DNA of 45,306 nucleotides from an uncultured Prevotella sp. (lineage in GTDB: Bacteria > Bacteroidota > Bacteroidia > Bacteroidales > Bacteroidaceae), in assembly GCA_934256705.1 (NCBI GenBank), contig CAKQPF010000027.1, forward strand, positions 1-45,306. The letters are read 5' to 3'. The translations under genes and the position numbers were made by a program. The first letter of the stretch is position 1; every line of letters begins with the position of its first letter. Positions 15,647-24,529 of this stretch are shown here, one piece after another. The notes beneath the pieces were generated by a model. That model searched no databases, was not told the DNA's origin, and saw nothing but the letters and a program-made list of their open reading frames with translations.

Positions 15647-17228
15647 ATCGAACAATACATACAGATACCTCTCCCTTCTGATACTGGCGTCGATGTGCAC
15701 AAACGGCATATTGGCGCAGAATACTGCACCCGAACTGCCACGTCTGGTGGTGAACATCACCATAGACCAGTTCCGTTCTGACTACATGGAGACCTTCTGC
15801 ACCCTGTTCAAGGATGGCGGATTCAATAAGCTCCTGAGTCAAGGAAGAGTCTATGAAGAGGCAGTCAACGACTTCGTTCCGGCGGACAGAGCCTCTGCCA
15901 ATGCCACGATTTCCACCGGTTCGGTGCCTTATTATAATGGTATCGTGTCAAGTTCGTGGCTTGACCGCAAGACCACACGCCCGGTGTTCTGCACCGAGGA
16001 CAAGTCTGTAAAGGAAGCAAAGGAAAGGGATGCCGCTTCGGCTGCAAAACTTCTCACCTCTACCATCGGCGACGAACTGAAGATTTTCACCAACGGTCAG
16101 TCGAAAGTAATAAGCATTGCGCCTTGGCGTGATGCGGCAATACTCAGTGCTGGACATTCTGCCGACTGCGTATTGTGGATAGATGACAACTCAGGTTCAT
16201 GGACTTCCACCAACTATTATCCAGCCGTTGCACAGGGTTGGGCGGTGCAGGCGACAGCGTATAACTCGCTCGAAAAGCGCTTGAAGTCAGAGAAATGGAC
16301 ACCTTACGCAAAGGAAGCCGAGACCATGGGCTTCTTCATGGGAGGCGGATTGGAGAAATCCTTCTCGCATGCCTTTACCGGTCCGACCCGCTTTGTGGAT
16401 TACAAGAAGAGCGCACTCGTCAATATCGACATGACAGAGATGGCGCTCAAGACCCAGGTTGCCTATCGTCTTGGAGCAGATGATGTTACGGATTTGCTCT
16501 GCGTGCAGTATTATGCAGGAAAATACAGCGATGCTTCTCTGAAGGACAGTCGTATGGAACTGCAGGACACCTACATGCGTCTCGACTATGAAGTCAAGCG
16601 ACTCGTGGAGACATTGGAGAACCGTGTGGGCAAGGGACGCGTGCTCTTTGTCGTGACTTCCACAGGTTGTGAGGAGTCAGACAATGGAGGTTACGCCGAG
16701 TATGGCATACCGTCCGGCACGTTCTACATCAACCGTACAGCTAATCTTCTCAATATGTACCTTGTGTCGCTTTACGGCAAGGGGCAATATGTCGATGCGG
16801 CTTACCACAACCAGATCTATCTTAACAGAAAACTTATTGAGCAGCAGCACCTTGATATGTATGAGGTGCTCAATAATGCGCGTAGTTGCCTGCTTCTTAG
16901 CGATGGCATAAGGGATGTTCATACAGTCGATAGAATCCTCTCTCCATCCAATGAAGACATAGCAAAAATACGCAATACATACAACCCGAACCTGTCTGGC
17001 GACATCGTCTTTGAAGTGGCGCCGGGCTGGAAAGTGGTAAATGAAAACACAGGAGAGAAATACAATGTTTCAGCCACTCCTGTCATCTTCCCGATAATAT
17101 TCTATGGTACCGGTGTGAAACCGGGACGCATTTCCACGGTGGTGAGCACCGACCGTATAGCTCCTACCATCTCAAAGTCTATCAGGATTCGTGCTCCTAA
17201 CGGTTGTAGGAGTCTGCCTTTGTTCTGA
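15639..17228 (+). CDS. Alkaline phosphatase-fold protein, probably catalytically inactive
   Basis: A 529-residue exported protein (signal peptide ending SMCTNGILAQ) of the PafA/type I phosphodiesterase branch: NITIDQFRSDYM, ATISTGSVPYYNGIV and the typical end IRAPNGCRSLPLF. Placed against PafA from memory, only the first metal ligand survives (D43). The nucleophile Thr is R84 and the Asn is S105. The Asp/His zinc pair becomes K295 and A299, the Asp-His pair becomes T342-G343, and the last His becomes I483. Spacing between these sites matches PafA exactly in several places (41, 21, 4 and 47 residues), so the substitutions are not an alignment slip. The frame is intact, pointing to a non-catalytic or different role, perhaps lipid or lipoprotein binding for the overlapping DUF4105 partner. 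Confidence 0.85.
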   Translation: MSKSNNTYRYLSLLILASMCTNGILAQNTAPELPRLVVNITIDQFRSDYMETFCTLFKDGGFNKLLSQGRVYEEAVNDFVPADRASANATISTGSVPYYNGIVSSSWLDRKTTRPVFCTEDKSVKEAKERDAASAAKLLTSTIGDELKIFTNGQSKVISIAPWRDAAILSAGHSADCVLWIDDNSGSWTSTNYYPAVAQGWAVQATAYNSLEKRLKSEKWTPYAKEAETMGFFMGGGLEKSFSHAFTGPTRFVDYKKSALVNIDMTEMALKTQVAYRLGADDVTDLLCVQYYAGKYSDASLKDSRMELQDTYMRLDYEVKRLVETLENRVGKGRVLFVVTSTGCEESDNGGYAEYGIPSGTFYINRTANLLNMYLVSLYGKGQYVDAAYHNQIYLNRKLIEQQHLDMYEVLNNARSCLLLSDGIRDVHTVDRILSPSNEDIAKIRNTYNPNLSGDIVFEVAPGWKVVNENTGEKYNVSATPVIFPIIFYGTGVKPGRISTVVSTDRIAPTISKSIRIRAPNGCRSLPLF

Positions 17229-17443
17229 TAAGGAAACTGTCTGGCGAAGAGACTAAAAAGGCATTTGCCGCAAGTCCCTTTGCCCGCTGATTTCGTTCGT
17301 CAGGAAATAACAGATTAGAAGTAAAAAGAAGGATTTGCTTACATTCCGCTTTTTGTCCGCTTCGCGAGAGTGGCGAATTTGAAACTCAAAATGATGAGCC
17401 GGTAAATTCGTGAGTATTTGCGAAAAATGTATCTGGTTGAATG

Positions 17444-17662
17444 TCAATAAGGTATGATTTTGCAGATGCGAAAGACAAGAGATCGGCTGTCGAAAAGGCG
17501 GTTTTTCAGGTGCAAAAGCATAGTTTTTACGTTGTGAAAGCTAAGATATTACGATGTAAAAGCATAGATATTGCCCCCTGAAAGCATAGTTATTGCAATG
17601 CAAAAGCATAGCTATTGCATCCCTATAGCATCATTCTTCCCGAAAAAAGCATTGAAAACGGC
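17444..17662. repeat. 22-bp tandem array C
   Basis: The best units start at 17531, 17553, 17575 and 17597, each exactly 22 bp, with the core AAAGCATAGATATTGC after a variable 5-6 nt. The next upstream unit (17510-17530) is 21 bp. Degenerate copies stay in the same phase from 17444 to 17662, about ten units in all. The same core and period recur 21 kb away at 38195-38370. Confidence 0.9.
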
Positions 17663-17849
17663 AAAAGAAACCGCTGTTCCAGCAGAAAACGACCAGTTAA
17701 GTCGGAGGTTCCGGAAAATCGGATTGTAAGCAGAATGTGCCGTTTTGGTGTCAGATTGTTATTTCGGCGTGAATCTGTGGAAGTCCTTATGTTTTAAGGC
17801 AAAGGCGCAAATAATCATCATTTCTTTCGCTTTTTTGAAAAAAAAGTAT

Positions 17850-17857
17850 TATTTTTG
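17850..17857 (+). promoter_or_regulatory. -7 element for secA
   Basis: TATTTTTG ends 41 bp before the secA ATG at 17899, which also argues against the in-frame start at 17866. No good -33 box at the usual spacing. Confidence 0.5.
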
Positions 17858-17898
17858 CAAATTGATTGAACGAATCCAGAAAAAGAATACAACAAGAT

Positions 17899-20800
17899 AT
17901 GAATTTCAAGACTATATTAGAAGCCTTTTTCGGCAACAAAGCAAGCCGAGACCGCAAGGCTATCATGCCTCTCGTAGAGAAAATCAAGGAGGCGTACCCT
18001 GCCATTCAGGCATTGTCAAACGATGATCTCCGTGCCAAGACCAAGGAGATACAGAGTTATGTGCAGAACTCTGCCAATGATCTCAAGAAGCAGATCGATG
18101 AACTGAAGGCAAAGATTGAGGAGACACCGATCGATGAACGTGAGTCTTTGTTCAATCAGGTGGACAAACTCGACAAAGAGGTGCTCGAAAGATATGAGGA
18201 GGCCCTCAATGAAGTGTTCCCACAGGTGTTCAGCATTGTCAAGGATACAGCCCGCCGCTTCACCGAGAATGAGGAGACCGTAGTTACCGCAACTGACTTC
18301 GACCGCGAGCTTGCTGCAAACCCAGCCAATGACTTCGTGACCATAGACGGCGACAAAGCCATCTATCACAACCACTGGACTGCAGGTGGCAACGACATCA
18401 AGTGGGAGATGGTTCATTATGATGTGCAACTCTTCGGTGGTATCGTGCTCCATCAGGGTAAGATTGCCGAGATGGCAACGGGTGAAGGTAAGACCCTCGT
18501 GGCTACCTGTCCTGTGTTCCTCAACGCCCTTACCGGCAACGGTGTGCATGTGGTTACTGTCAATGACTACCTCGCAAAGCGTGACTCCGAGTGGATGGGA
18601 CCTCTCTATATGTTCCACGGTCTCTCAGTGGATTGTATCGACAAGCACCAACCTAACTCAGACGCTCGCCGCAGAGCTTATATGGCTGACATCACTTTCG
18701 GTACGAATAATGAGTTCGGTTTCGACTATCTGCGTGACAATATGGCAATGCAGCCTGAGGATCTGGTGCAGCGCCGCCACAATTATGCTATCGTCGATGA
18801 GGTCGATAGCGTGCTCATTGACGATGCGCGTACCCCTCTTATTATCAGCGGACCGGTGCCTAAGGGTGGTGACCAGATGTTTGTGGAGTATCAGCCACTC
18901 GTGGAGAGACTCGTCGGCGTGCAGAGAAAGCTCGCTACACAGTATCTTTCCGATGCCAAGCAGCTCATCGCCGAGGGTAGAAAAGAGAACAATCAGCAGA
19001 AGTTGGACGAAGGTTTCCTCGCCCTCTACCGTTCATATAAGTCACTTCCAAAGAACCGTCCGCTCGTGAAGTTCCTCTCTGAAGAGGGCATCAAGGCTGG
19101 TATGCTCAAGACGGAAGAGATATACATGGAGAACAACAACCGCCGTATGCCGGAGGCAGTCAAGCCGCTTTACTTCGTGGCTGACGAGAAGCAGAACTCT
19201 GCCGACCTCACTGACAAGGGCGTGGAATGGCTCTCCAAGGAGGTGGGAGACAACGAACTCTTCGTGCTTCCTGACATCACTACCGAACTTTCAGCTCTTG
19301 AAGCACAGCCAGGACTTACTGACGAGGAGCGTCTGGAGAAGAAGGATGCTTGTCTCCAGCACTATTCCATACAGTCAGAGCGAGTACATACCATCCAGCA
19401 GTTGCTGAAAGCATACTCCATGTTCAATCGCGATGACCAGTATGTCGTAATGGACGGACAGGTGAAGATCGTCGATGAGCAGACCGGACGTATCATGGAA
19501 GGCCGCCGTTGGAGCGATGGACTCCATCAGGCTGTTGAGGCCAAGGAGCATGTAAAGGTGGAGGATGCCACCCAGACCTATGCTACCATCACCTTGCAGA
19601 ACTACTTCCGCATGTATCATAAGCTCGCAGGTATGACCGGTACGGCAAGTACTGAGGCTGGAGAATTCTGGGATATCTACAAGCTTGACGTGATAGAGAT
19701 TCCTACAAACCGTCCAGTTCTCCGTAATGATATGGACGACCGCGTATATAAGACAAACCGCGAGAAATATACTGCTGTCATCGAGGAAATCGAGGCAATG
19801 CGTAATGCGGGTCGTCCAGTGCTCGTAGGTACTACCTCAGTGGAGATTTCTGAGCTTATCAGCCGAATGCTGAAGATGAGAAACATTCCTCACAATGTGC
19901 TCAATGCGAAGGAGCACGCTCGTGAGTCCCTCATCGTGGCTGAGGCAGGACGTTCAGTCAATGGTCTCGGAGCGGTGACCATCGCCACCAACATGGCAGG
20001 TCGTGGTACCGACATCAAGCTCACTCCAGAGGTAAAGGCTGCAGGTGGTCTCGCCATCATCGGTACTGAGCGCCACGAAAGCCGCCGCGTCGATCGCCAG
20101 TTGCGTGGTCGTGCCGGTCGTCAGGGTGACCCGGGCTCTTCAGTATTCTATGTATCATTGGAAGACAAGCTGATGCGTCTTTTCGCTTCTGAGCGTATTG
20201 CCAAGGTGATGGACCGCCTCGGATTCGAGGAAGGCGAGCGTATCGAAAGCCCACTCATCTCCAAGAGCATCGAAAGAGCACAGAAGAAGGTGGAGGAAAA
20301 CAACTTCGGTATCCGTAAGCGTCTGCTCGAATATGATGACGTGATGAACAAGCAGCGTACCGTAATCTACGAGCGCCGCCGTCACGCACTCATGGGTGAG
20401 CGTATCGGAATGGATATTACTAACCTCCTTTGGGACCGCGTCACTTACATCCTTGACCATCAGGACTACGAAGGATGCAAGGAAAGCTTCCTCAAGATCT
20501 TCGCTATGGAGTTCCCTCTCACAGAAGAGGAGTACACAAAGCTTGGTGCTGACCCAATGGCAGAGAAGTGTTTTCAGAGCGTTATCACCGAATTCAAGAA
20601 CCGTACAGAGCGCATCACTCAGACCGCATGGCCGGTAGTGAAGGATATCTGCGAGAATGCTGGCGGACGTTTCGACCGCATCGCTATTCCTATCACCGAC
20701 AACAAGTTTGTCTATAATCTCACCTTCGGTCTCCAGGCTCTCTATGAGTCACAGGCTAAGGATATCGTGAAGCAGTTTGAGAAGATGATCATGCTCCGCG

Positions 20801-21279
20801 TAATCGACGACAACTGGAAGGAAAACCTCCGTCAGCTCGACGAACTTCGCCACTCTGTGCAGAACTCCAGCTACGAGCAGAAGGATCCGTTGCTTATCTT
20901 CAAGCTTGAGAGCGTGAAGCTCTGGGACAACATGATCAACCAGATGCACGACTCTATCGCCATGACTCTCACCCGTGCACGTATCAATCAGCCTGAACAG
21001 ACTGAGCAGCCGGTGGAGATTACCGAAGCTCCTGAAGAGGAACCAAAGCCTAAGCAGCCGGAATATACCACTCAGAAGGAGGAACTTGCAGAGGATGGCT
21101 CACGCCTGCAGCAGCCTTCACAGCCACATAATGCACCGGAACAGCCTCGCTACAACGACCCTTCCGCTGCGCCACAGCGCCATGCTCCGATCATCAGAGA
21201 CAAGATGCCTCGCCCGAATGATCCATGTCCATGTGGCTCTGGCAAGAAGTTCAAGCACTGTCACGGTAAGAATATCTAA
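17899..21279 (+). CDS. secA: Preprotein translocase ATPase SecA
   Basis: Motor that pushes unfolded preproteins through SecYEG. At 1126 residues it is longer than E. coli SecA (901), with an added N-terminal segment after residue 35 (roughly residues 50-125, charged helices such as KKQIDELKAKIEE) and a long linker before the C-terminal tail, both usual for Bacteroidetes. NBD1 has the Walker A motif MATGEGKTLVATCP and the DEAD-like VDEVDSVLIDDARTPLIISG. NBD2 contains NMAGRGTDIKL and QLRGRAGRQGDPGSS. The C-terminus carries the zinc motif CPCGSGKKFKHCHG, which binds phospholipid or ribosome/SecB-like partners. The ATG at 17899 (MNFKTILEAFFGNKASRDRK) was chosen over the in-frame start 33 bp upstream. 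Confidence 0.99.
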   Translation: MNFKTILEAFFGNKASRDRKAIMPLVEKIKEAYPAIQALSNDDLRAKTKEIQSYVQNSANDLKKQIDELKAKIEETPIDERESLFNQVDKLDKEVLERYEEALNEVFPQVFSIVKDTARRFTENEETVVTATDFDRELAANPANDFVTIDGDKAIYHNHWTAGGNDIKWEMVHYDVQLFGGIVLHQGKIAEMATGEGKTLVATCPVFLNALTGNGVHVVTVNDYLAKRDSEWMGPLYMFHGLSVDCIDKHQPNSDARRRAYMADITFGTNNEFGFDYLRDNMAMQPEDLVQRRHNYAIVDEVDSVLIDDARTPLIISGPVPKGGDQMFVEYQPLVERLVGVQRKLATQYLSDAKQLIAEGRKENNQQKLDEGFLALYRSYKSLPKNRPLVKFLSEEGIKAGMLKTEEIYMENNNRRMPEAVKPLYFVADEKQNSADLTDKGVEWLSKEVGDNELFVLPDITTELSALEAQPGLTDEERLEKKDACLQHYSIQSERVHTIQQLLKAYSMFNRDDQYVVMDGQVKIVDEQTGRIMEGRRWSDGLHQAVEAKEHVKVEDATQTYATITLQNYFRMYHKLAGMTGTASTEAGEFWDIYKLDVIEIPTNRPVLRNDMDDRVYKTNREKYTAVIEEIEAMRNAGRPVLVGTTSVEISELISRMLKMRNIPHNVLNAKEHARESLIVAEAGRSVNGLGAVTIATNMAGRGTDIKLTPEVKAAGGLAIIGTERHESRRVDRQLRGRAGRQGDPGSSVFYVSLEDKLMRLFASERIAKVMDRLGFEEGERIESPLISKSIERAQKKVEENNFGIRKRLLEYDDVMNKQRTVIYERRRHALMGERIGMDITNLLWDRVTYILDHQDYEGCKESFLKIFAMEFPLTEEEYTKLGADPMAEKCFQSVITEFKNRTERITQTAWPVVKDICENAGGRFDRIAIPITDNKFVYNLTFGLQALYESQAKDIVKQFEKMIMLRVIDDNWKENLRQLDELRHSVQNSSYEQKDPLLIFKLESVKLWDNMINQMHDSIAMTLTRARINQPEQTEQPVEITEAPEEEPKPKQPEYTTQKEELAEDGSRLQQPSQPHNAPEQPRYNDPSAAPQRHAPIIRDKMPRPNDPCPCGSGKKFKHCHGKNI

Positions 21280-21297
21280 TCCAGATACTGGATTCTC

Positions 21298-21407
21298 CGA
21301 TTGTCCGGTCATAGGGTAGGGGCGAAGGAATGATTTCCTTTGGTTTGCGAAAGCGACACTGGAATCAAGTCATCCTGCCGCCGTTTCTCCCCGTTGACCG
21401 AACAATC
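21298..21407. repeat. 110-bp imperfect palindrome after secA
   Basis: GATTGTCCGGTCA (21298-21310) pairs with TGACCGAACAATC (21395-21407) with one mismatch. Inside, GGGGCGAA near 21320 can pair with TTCTCCCC near 21385, and AGGAATGATTTCC can pair with GGAATCAAGTCATCCT. The whole forms one long folded rod. It lies 18 bp past the secA stop, so it may end the transcript or be a repeat element. Confidence 0.6.
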
Positions 21408-21549
21408 CGGATAATAAAGCTGGTAATCAGAATGGTTTTTATAATGGTGAAAACAGATGATAATCATTCGCCCATTGTCAAAAAATATTTTGATTACCGA
21501 CTTATAGAAAAGCATTCATCATCGAACTATTTACACCTTATTATATAAT

Positions 21550-21993
21550 ATGACAGAAAAAACTCAATCCCAATTGATGCGCATGCTCGGAAAAGTGGCG
21601 CAGAAATTTCCTCAGACTGAGGAACCTGTAGTAATGACTGACCTTCATCTGCGTGTCAACCAGGAGACGGGTGACGTTATGGTCTTCGATGATGATGATA
21701 ATGAAATCACACGCATCGTCGTGGATGAATGGATAGGCAATAACGAAGAGGACACTGTCTTCTACAAGAAAGTGGCGAAAGGGCTGCGTCAACTGCTGCT
21801 GAAGGACGATTTCGGTTCGTCTCTCGGCATCATCATGCCTTACAGTTTCGTGCTGGAAAATGAAACTGGTGAGCACATCGACGAACTCTTTATCGCTGAC
21901 ACCGACGATACCATCATCATTGGAGGCGGATTTATGGAGAACTTAGAGAAGGATCTCGATGACTTCCTCCAGCATCTCATGGATGAAAAATGA
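21550..21993 (+). CDS. Conserved small acidic protein of unknown function
   Basis: A 147-residue soluble protein with no signal peptide or membrane segment. It is strongly acidic, with runs such as FDDDDNEITRIVVDEW and ADTDDTIIIGGGF and a C-terminus LEKDLDDFLQHLMDEK. I recognise no named domain. The length, clean frame and position 94 bp before manC support a real gene. The context does not reveal its job. The downstream sugar-nucleotide genes may simply be neighbours. Confidence 0.75.
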   Translation: MTEKTQSQLMRMLGKVAQKFPQTEEPVVMTDLHLRVNQETGDVMVFDDDDNEITRIVVDEWIGNNEEDTVFYKKVAKGLRQLLLKDDFGSSLGIIMPYSFVLENETGEHIDELFIADTDDTIIIGGGFMENLEKDLDDFLQHLMDEK

Positions 21994-22086
21994 TGTAACG
22001 AAAGTGGATGAATTATGCGCATCGGTTGCGTGTGGTTCGTGAATTGCCTTGATAATCAATGTTATAACAACGAAAATCTCAACGAA

Positions 22087-23151
22087 ATGAACGATAATCA
22101 CAATCATCTCGTCATTATGGCAGGCGGTGTGGGAAGCCGATTCTGGCCTATGAGCACAGAAGAAAACCCAAAACAGTTTATCGACGCTCTCGGTGTGGGA
22201 CGCACTTTGCTGCAACTTACATACGACAGATTTGCCGGCGTGTGCCCTCCGGAGAATGTATGGGTGGTGACTAATGCCATCTATGTCGATAAGGTAAAGG
22301 AGCAGTTGCCTGACATTCCTGCCTCTAACATTCTCAGCGAGCCTTGCCGACGCAACACAGCGCCTTGCATAGCTTATGTCAGTTGGAGAATCAAGGCTAA
22401 GGATTCTGACGCTAATATCGTCGTTTCTCCAAGTGACCATATCGTCATGAATGTCACAGAATTTCAGCGTGTCATCACTTCAACACTCCAGTTTGCAAGC
22501 GAGACGGATGCTATACTCACACTCGGAATGAAGCCTACACGCCCTGAGACCGGCTATGGCTATATTCAGGCTGACCTCGCACAGCAGAGTATGCGCAACA
22601 GAGAGATATTCATGGTAGATTCTTTCCGCGAGAAGCCTGACCTTGAGACTGCCAAGGAGTATATCAAGCACAACAATTACTTCTGGAATGCAGGCATCTT
22701 CGTATGGAATGTAAGGACTATAGTCAACGCTTTCCGAATGTATCGCCCTCTCATTGCCAATATGTTTGAGGAGATGATTCCTGTTTTTGGAACGGAAAAG
22801 GAGCAGGAAGTGGTCAACGCCAAGTATCCGGAATGCGAGAATATCAGCGTCGATTACGCCATTCTGGAGAATGCTGAGGAGATATTCGTATTCCCTGCAG
22901 ACTTCGGATGGAGCGACCTCGGCACATGGGGATCACTCCATAACCTGTCAAAAAAGGACGAAGACAATAATGCTGTCATCAGTCCTAACGTAAAACTCTT
23001 CGAGACAACCAACTGTATCGTAAATGTCGAGAACGCCAAGCAAGTGGCTATACAGGGGCTTGACGGATACATCGTGGCGCAGAAAGACGGCAGACTGCTC
23101 ATCTGCAAGCTCTCTGAAGAGCAAAGAATCAAAGAATTCTCAAAACAATAA
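22087..23151 (+). CDS. manC: Mannose-1-phosphate guanylyltransferase
   Basis: Makes GDP-mannose from mannose-1-phosphate and GTP. At 354 residues it is the short, single-domain form without the isomerase half found in bifunctional ManC/AlgA. The nucleotidyltransferase signature is VIMAGGVGSRFWPMSTEENP, followed by PKQF, SDHIV for the metal Asp, GYGYIQ, FREKPD and WNAGIFVW, then DFGWSDLGTW. The frame is open to 22015, but the fold starts at ATG 22087 (MNDNHNHLVIMAGG). It is the first step of the GDP-fucose route encoded by this gene and the next two. Confidence 0.96.
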   Translation: MNDNHNHLVIMAGGVGSRFWPMSTEENPKQFIDALGVGRTLLQLTYDRFAGVCPPENVWVVTNAIYVDKVKEQLPDIPASNILSEPCRRNTAPCIAYVSWRIKAKDSDANIVVSPSDHIVMNVTEFQRVITSTLQFASETDAILTLGMKPTRPETGYGYIQADLAQQSMRNREIFMVDSFREKPDLETAKEYIKHNNYFWNAGIFVWNVRTIVNAFRMYRPLIANMFEEMIPVFGTEKEQEVVNAKYPECENISVDYAILENAEEIFVFPADFGWSDLGTWGSLHNLSKKDEDNNAVISPNVKLFETTNCIVNVENAKQVAIQGLDGYIVAQKDGRLLICKLSEEQRIKEFSKQ

Positions 23152-23311
23152 CATAGGTATTTAATTAATAAACCATCACTTTGCCCGTTGATACTAAGGC
23201 TGTTATCAAATAATAGTTTGGCTTTTTCCCTACAAGAGACGGTCTCGCGCCTTGTTGATCCGGCGCATTTCAAACAATGGGAAAGCAGGATGGCATGACA
23301 AAAAAACTGAA

Positions 23312-24424
23312 ATGGAAAATAGAAAAGTAGCATTGATCACTGGCGTTACTGGTCAGGATGGCAGTTATCTCTCTGAGTTTCTCCTCGAAAAAGGATATGA
23401 AGTGCATGGAATTATCCGTCGCTCTTCTGTAGATTACCGTGAGCGTATCGCTCATCTCGAAGGAAAACCAAACTTCCACCTGCATTATGGAGACCTCGGA
23501 GACTCCATGTCGCTCGTCAAAGTCGTTGGTAAGGTGCGCCCTACTGAGATCTATAATCTTGCAGCACAGAGCCATGTGCAGGTAAGTTTCGACTCTCCTG
23601 AGTTTACTGCTGACGTTGATGCTACCGGCGTTCTCCGTGTTCTGGAGGCTGTTCGTGCCTGTGGATTGGAGAAAGAGTGCCGCATTTACCAGGCAAGTAC
23701 TTCGGAATTGTACGGTAAAGTGGAGGAAGTGCCTCAGAATGAGAATACTCCGTTCCACCCTTACTCTCCGTATGCAGTCGCTAAACTCTATGGTTTCTGG
23801 ATCGTAAAGGAATACCGTGAGGCGTATGATATGTTCTGTTGCTCCGGAATACTTTTCAATCACGAGTCTGAACGCCGTGGCGAAACTTTCGTTACCCGCA
23901 AGATTACCCTCGCAGCTGCTCGTATTGCACAGGGAAAGCAGGAAAAACTCTTCCTCGGCAACCTCTCTTCACTACGTGACTGGGGCTATGCAAAGGACTA
24001 TGTAGAGTGCATGTGGCTCATCCTTCAGAATGAAAAGCCGGAGGATTTCGTTATTGCCACAGGCGTACAGCATTCTGTGCGTGAGTTTGCTTATTGCGCT
24101 TTCAAGGCTGCAGGCATCGAATTGAAGTTTGAAGGCGAAGGTATGGACGAGAAAGGTATATGTGTCGCTGGTCCTAAGGAGCTTGTCGGCAAGACCCTTA
24201 TCGAGGTAAGTCCTGACTTCTATCGTCCTACTGACGTGGTAAACCTTTGGGGCGACCCTACAAAAGCTAAGACAGAGCTCGGTTGGAACCCACAGACCAC
24301 CACATTCGAGCAGCTCGTTCAGATCATGGTAAAGCATGATATGGAGAAGGTTGCCGCTGAACATGTGGCAAGCGTGATGCGTATCAACCTCGCTGAATAT
24401 CTGGAAAAGGGCGTCGTGAAGTAA
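23312..24424 (+). CDS. gmd: GDP-mannose 4,6-dehydratase
   Basis: Converts GDP-D-mannose to GDP-4-keto-6-deoxy-D-mannose. It is a short-chain dehydrogenase-fold enzyme of 370 residues (E. coli Gmd 373). The NAD(P)-binding motif GVTGQDGSYLSEF is at residues about 11-23, with HYGDLGD, YNLAAQSHVQVSF, the catalytic Ser/Thr-Glu region QASTSELYGKV, and the Tyr-Lys pair in YSPYAVAKLYGFW. FNHESERRGETFVTRKI is a family signature. I chose ATG 23312 (MENRKVALITGV) over an in-frame start 60 bp upstream. It lies 160 bp after manC and about 105 bp before fcl, all on the plus strand, so a pathway operon is likely. Confidence 0.98.
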   Translation: MENRKVALITGVTGQDGSYLSEFLLEKGYEVHGIIRRSSVDYRERIAHLEGKPNFHLHYGDLGDSMSLVKVVGKVRPTEIYNLAAQSHVQVSFDSPEFTADVDATGVLRVLEAVRACGLEKECRIYQASTSELYGKVEEVPQNENTPFHPYSPYAVAKLYGFWIVKEYREAYDMFCCSGILFNHESERRGETFVTRKITLAAARIAQGKQEKLFLGNLSSLRDWGYAKDYVECMWLILQNEKPEDFVIATGVQHSVREFAYCAFKAAGIELKFEGEGMDEKGICVAGPKELVGKTLIEVSPDFYRPTDVVNLWGDPTKAKTELGWNPQTTTFEQLVQIMVKHDMEKVAAEHVASVMRINLAEYLEKGVVK

Positions 24425-24529
24425 GGAATTTCAGCTTCGTTCCTAAGTATTCATACGCTTGGAAACGCTAAGCTGACTTCTTGGATTTGTGTTATTTAGG
24501 ATAAATAGAATATAAAAGATAGTTTTACG

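Larger units (their letters stand above)
17229..17898. other. 670-bp intergenic region before secA
   Basis: No gene is supported. The first 210 bp are unremarkable. From about 17444 to 17662 there is a 22-bp-period array (C), followed by the secA promoter region. Confidence 0.75.

Noticed and set aside
21309..21548. Overlapping small frames on both strands after secA
   Set aside because: They come from the palindromic element; translations have no coding character.
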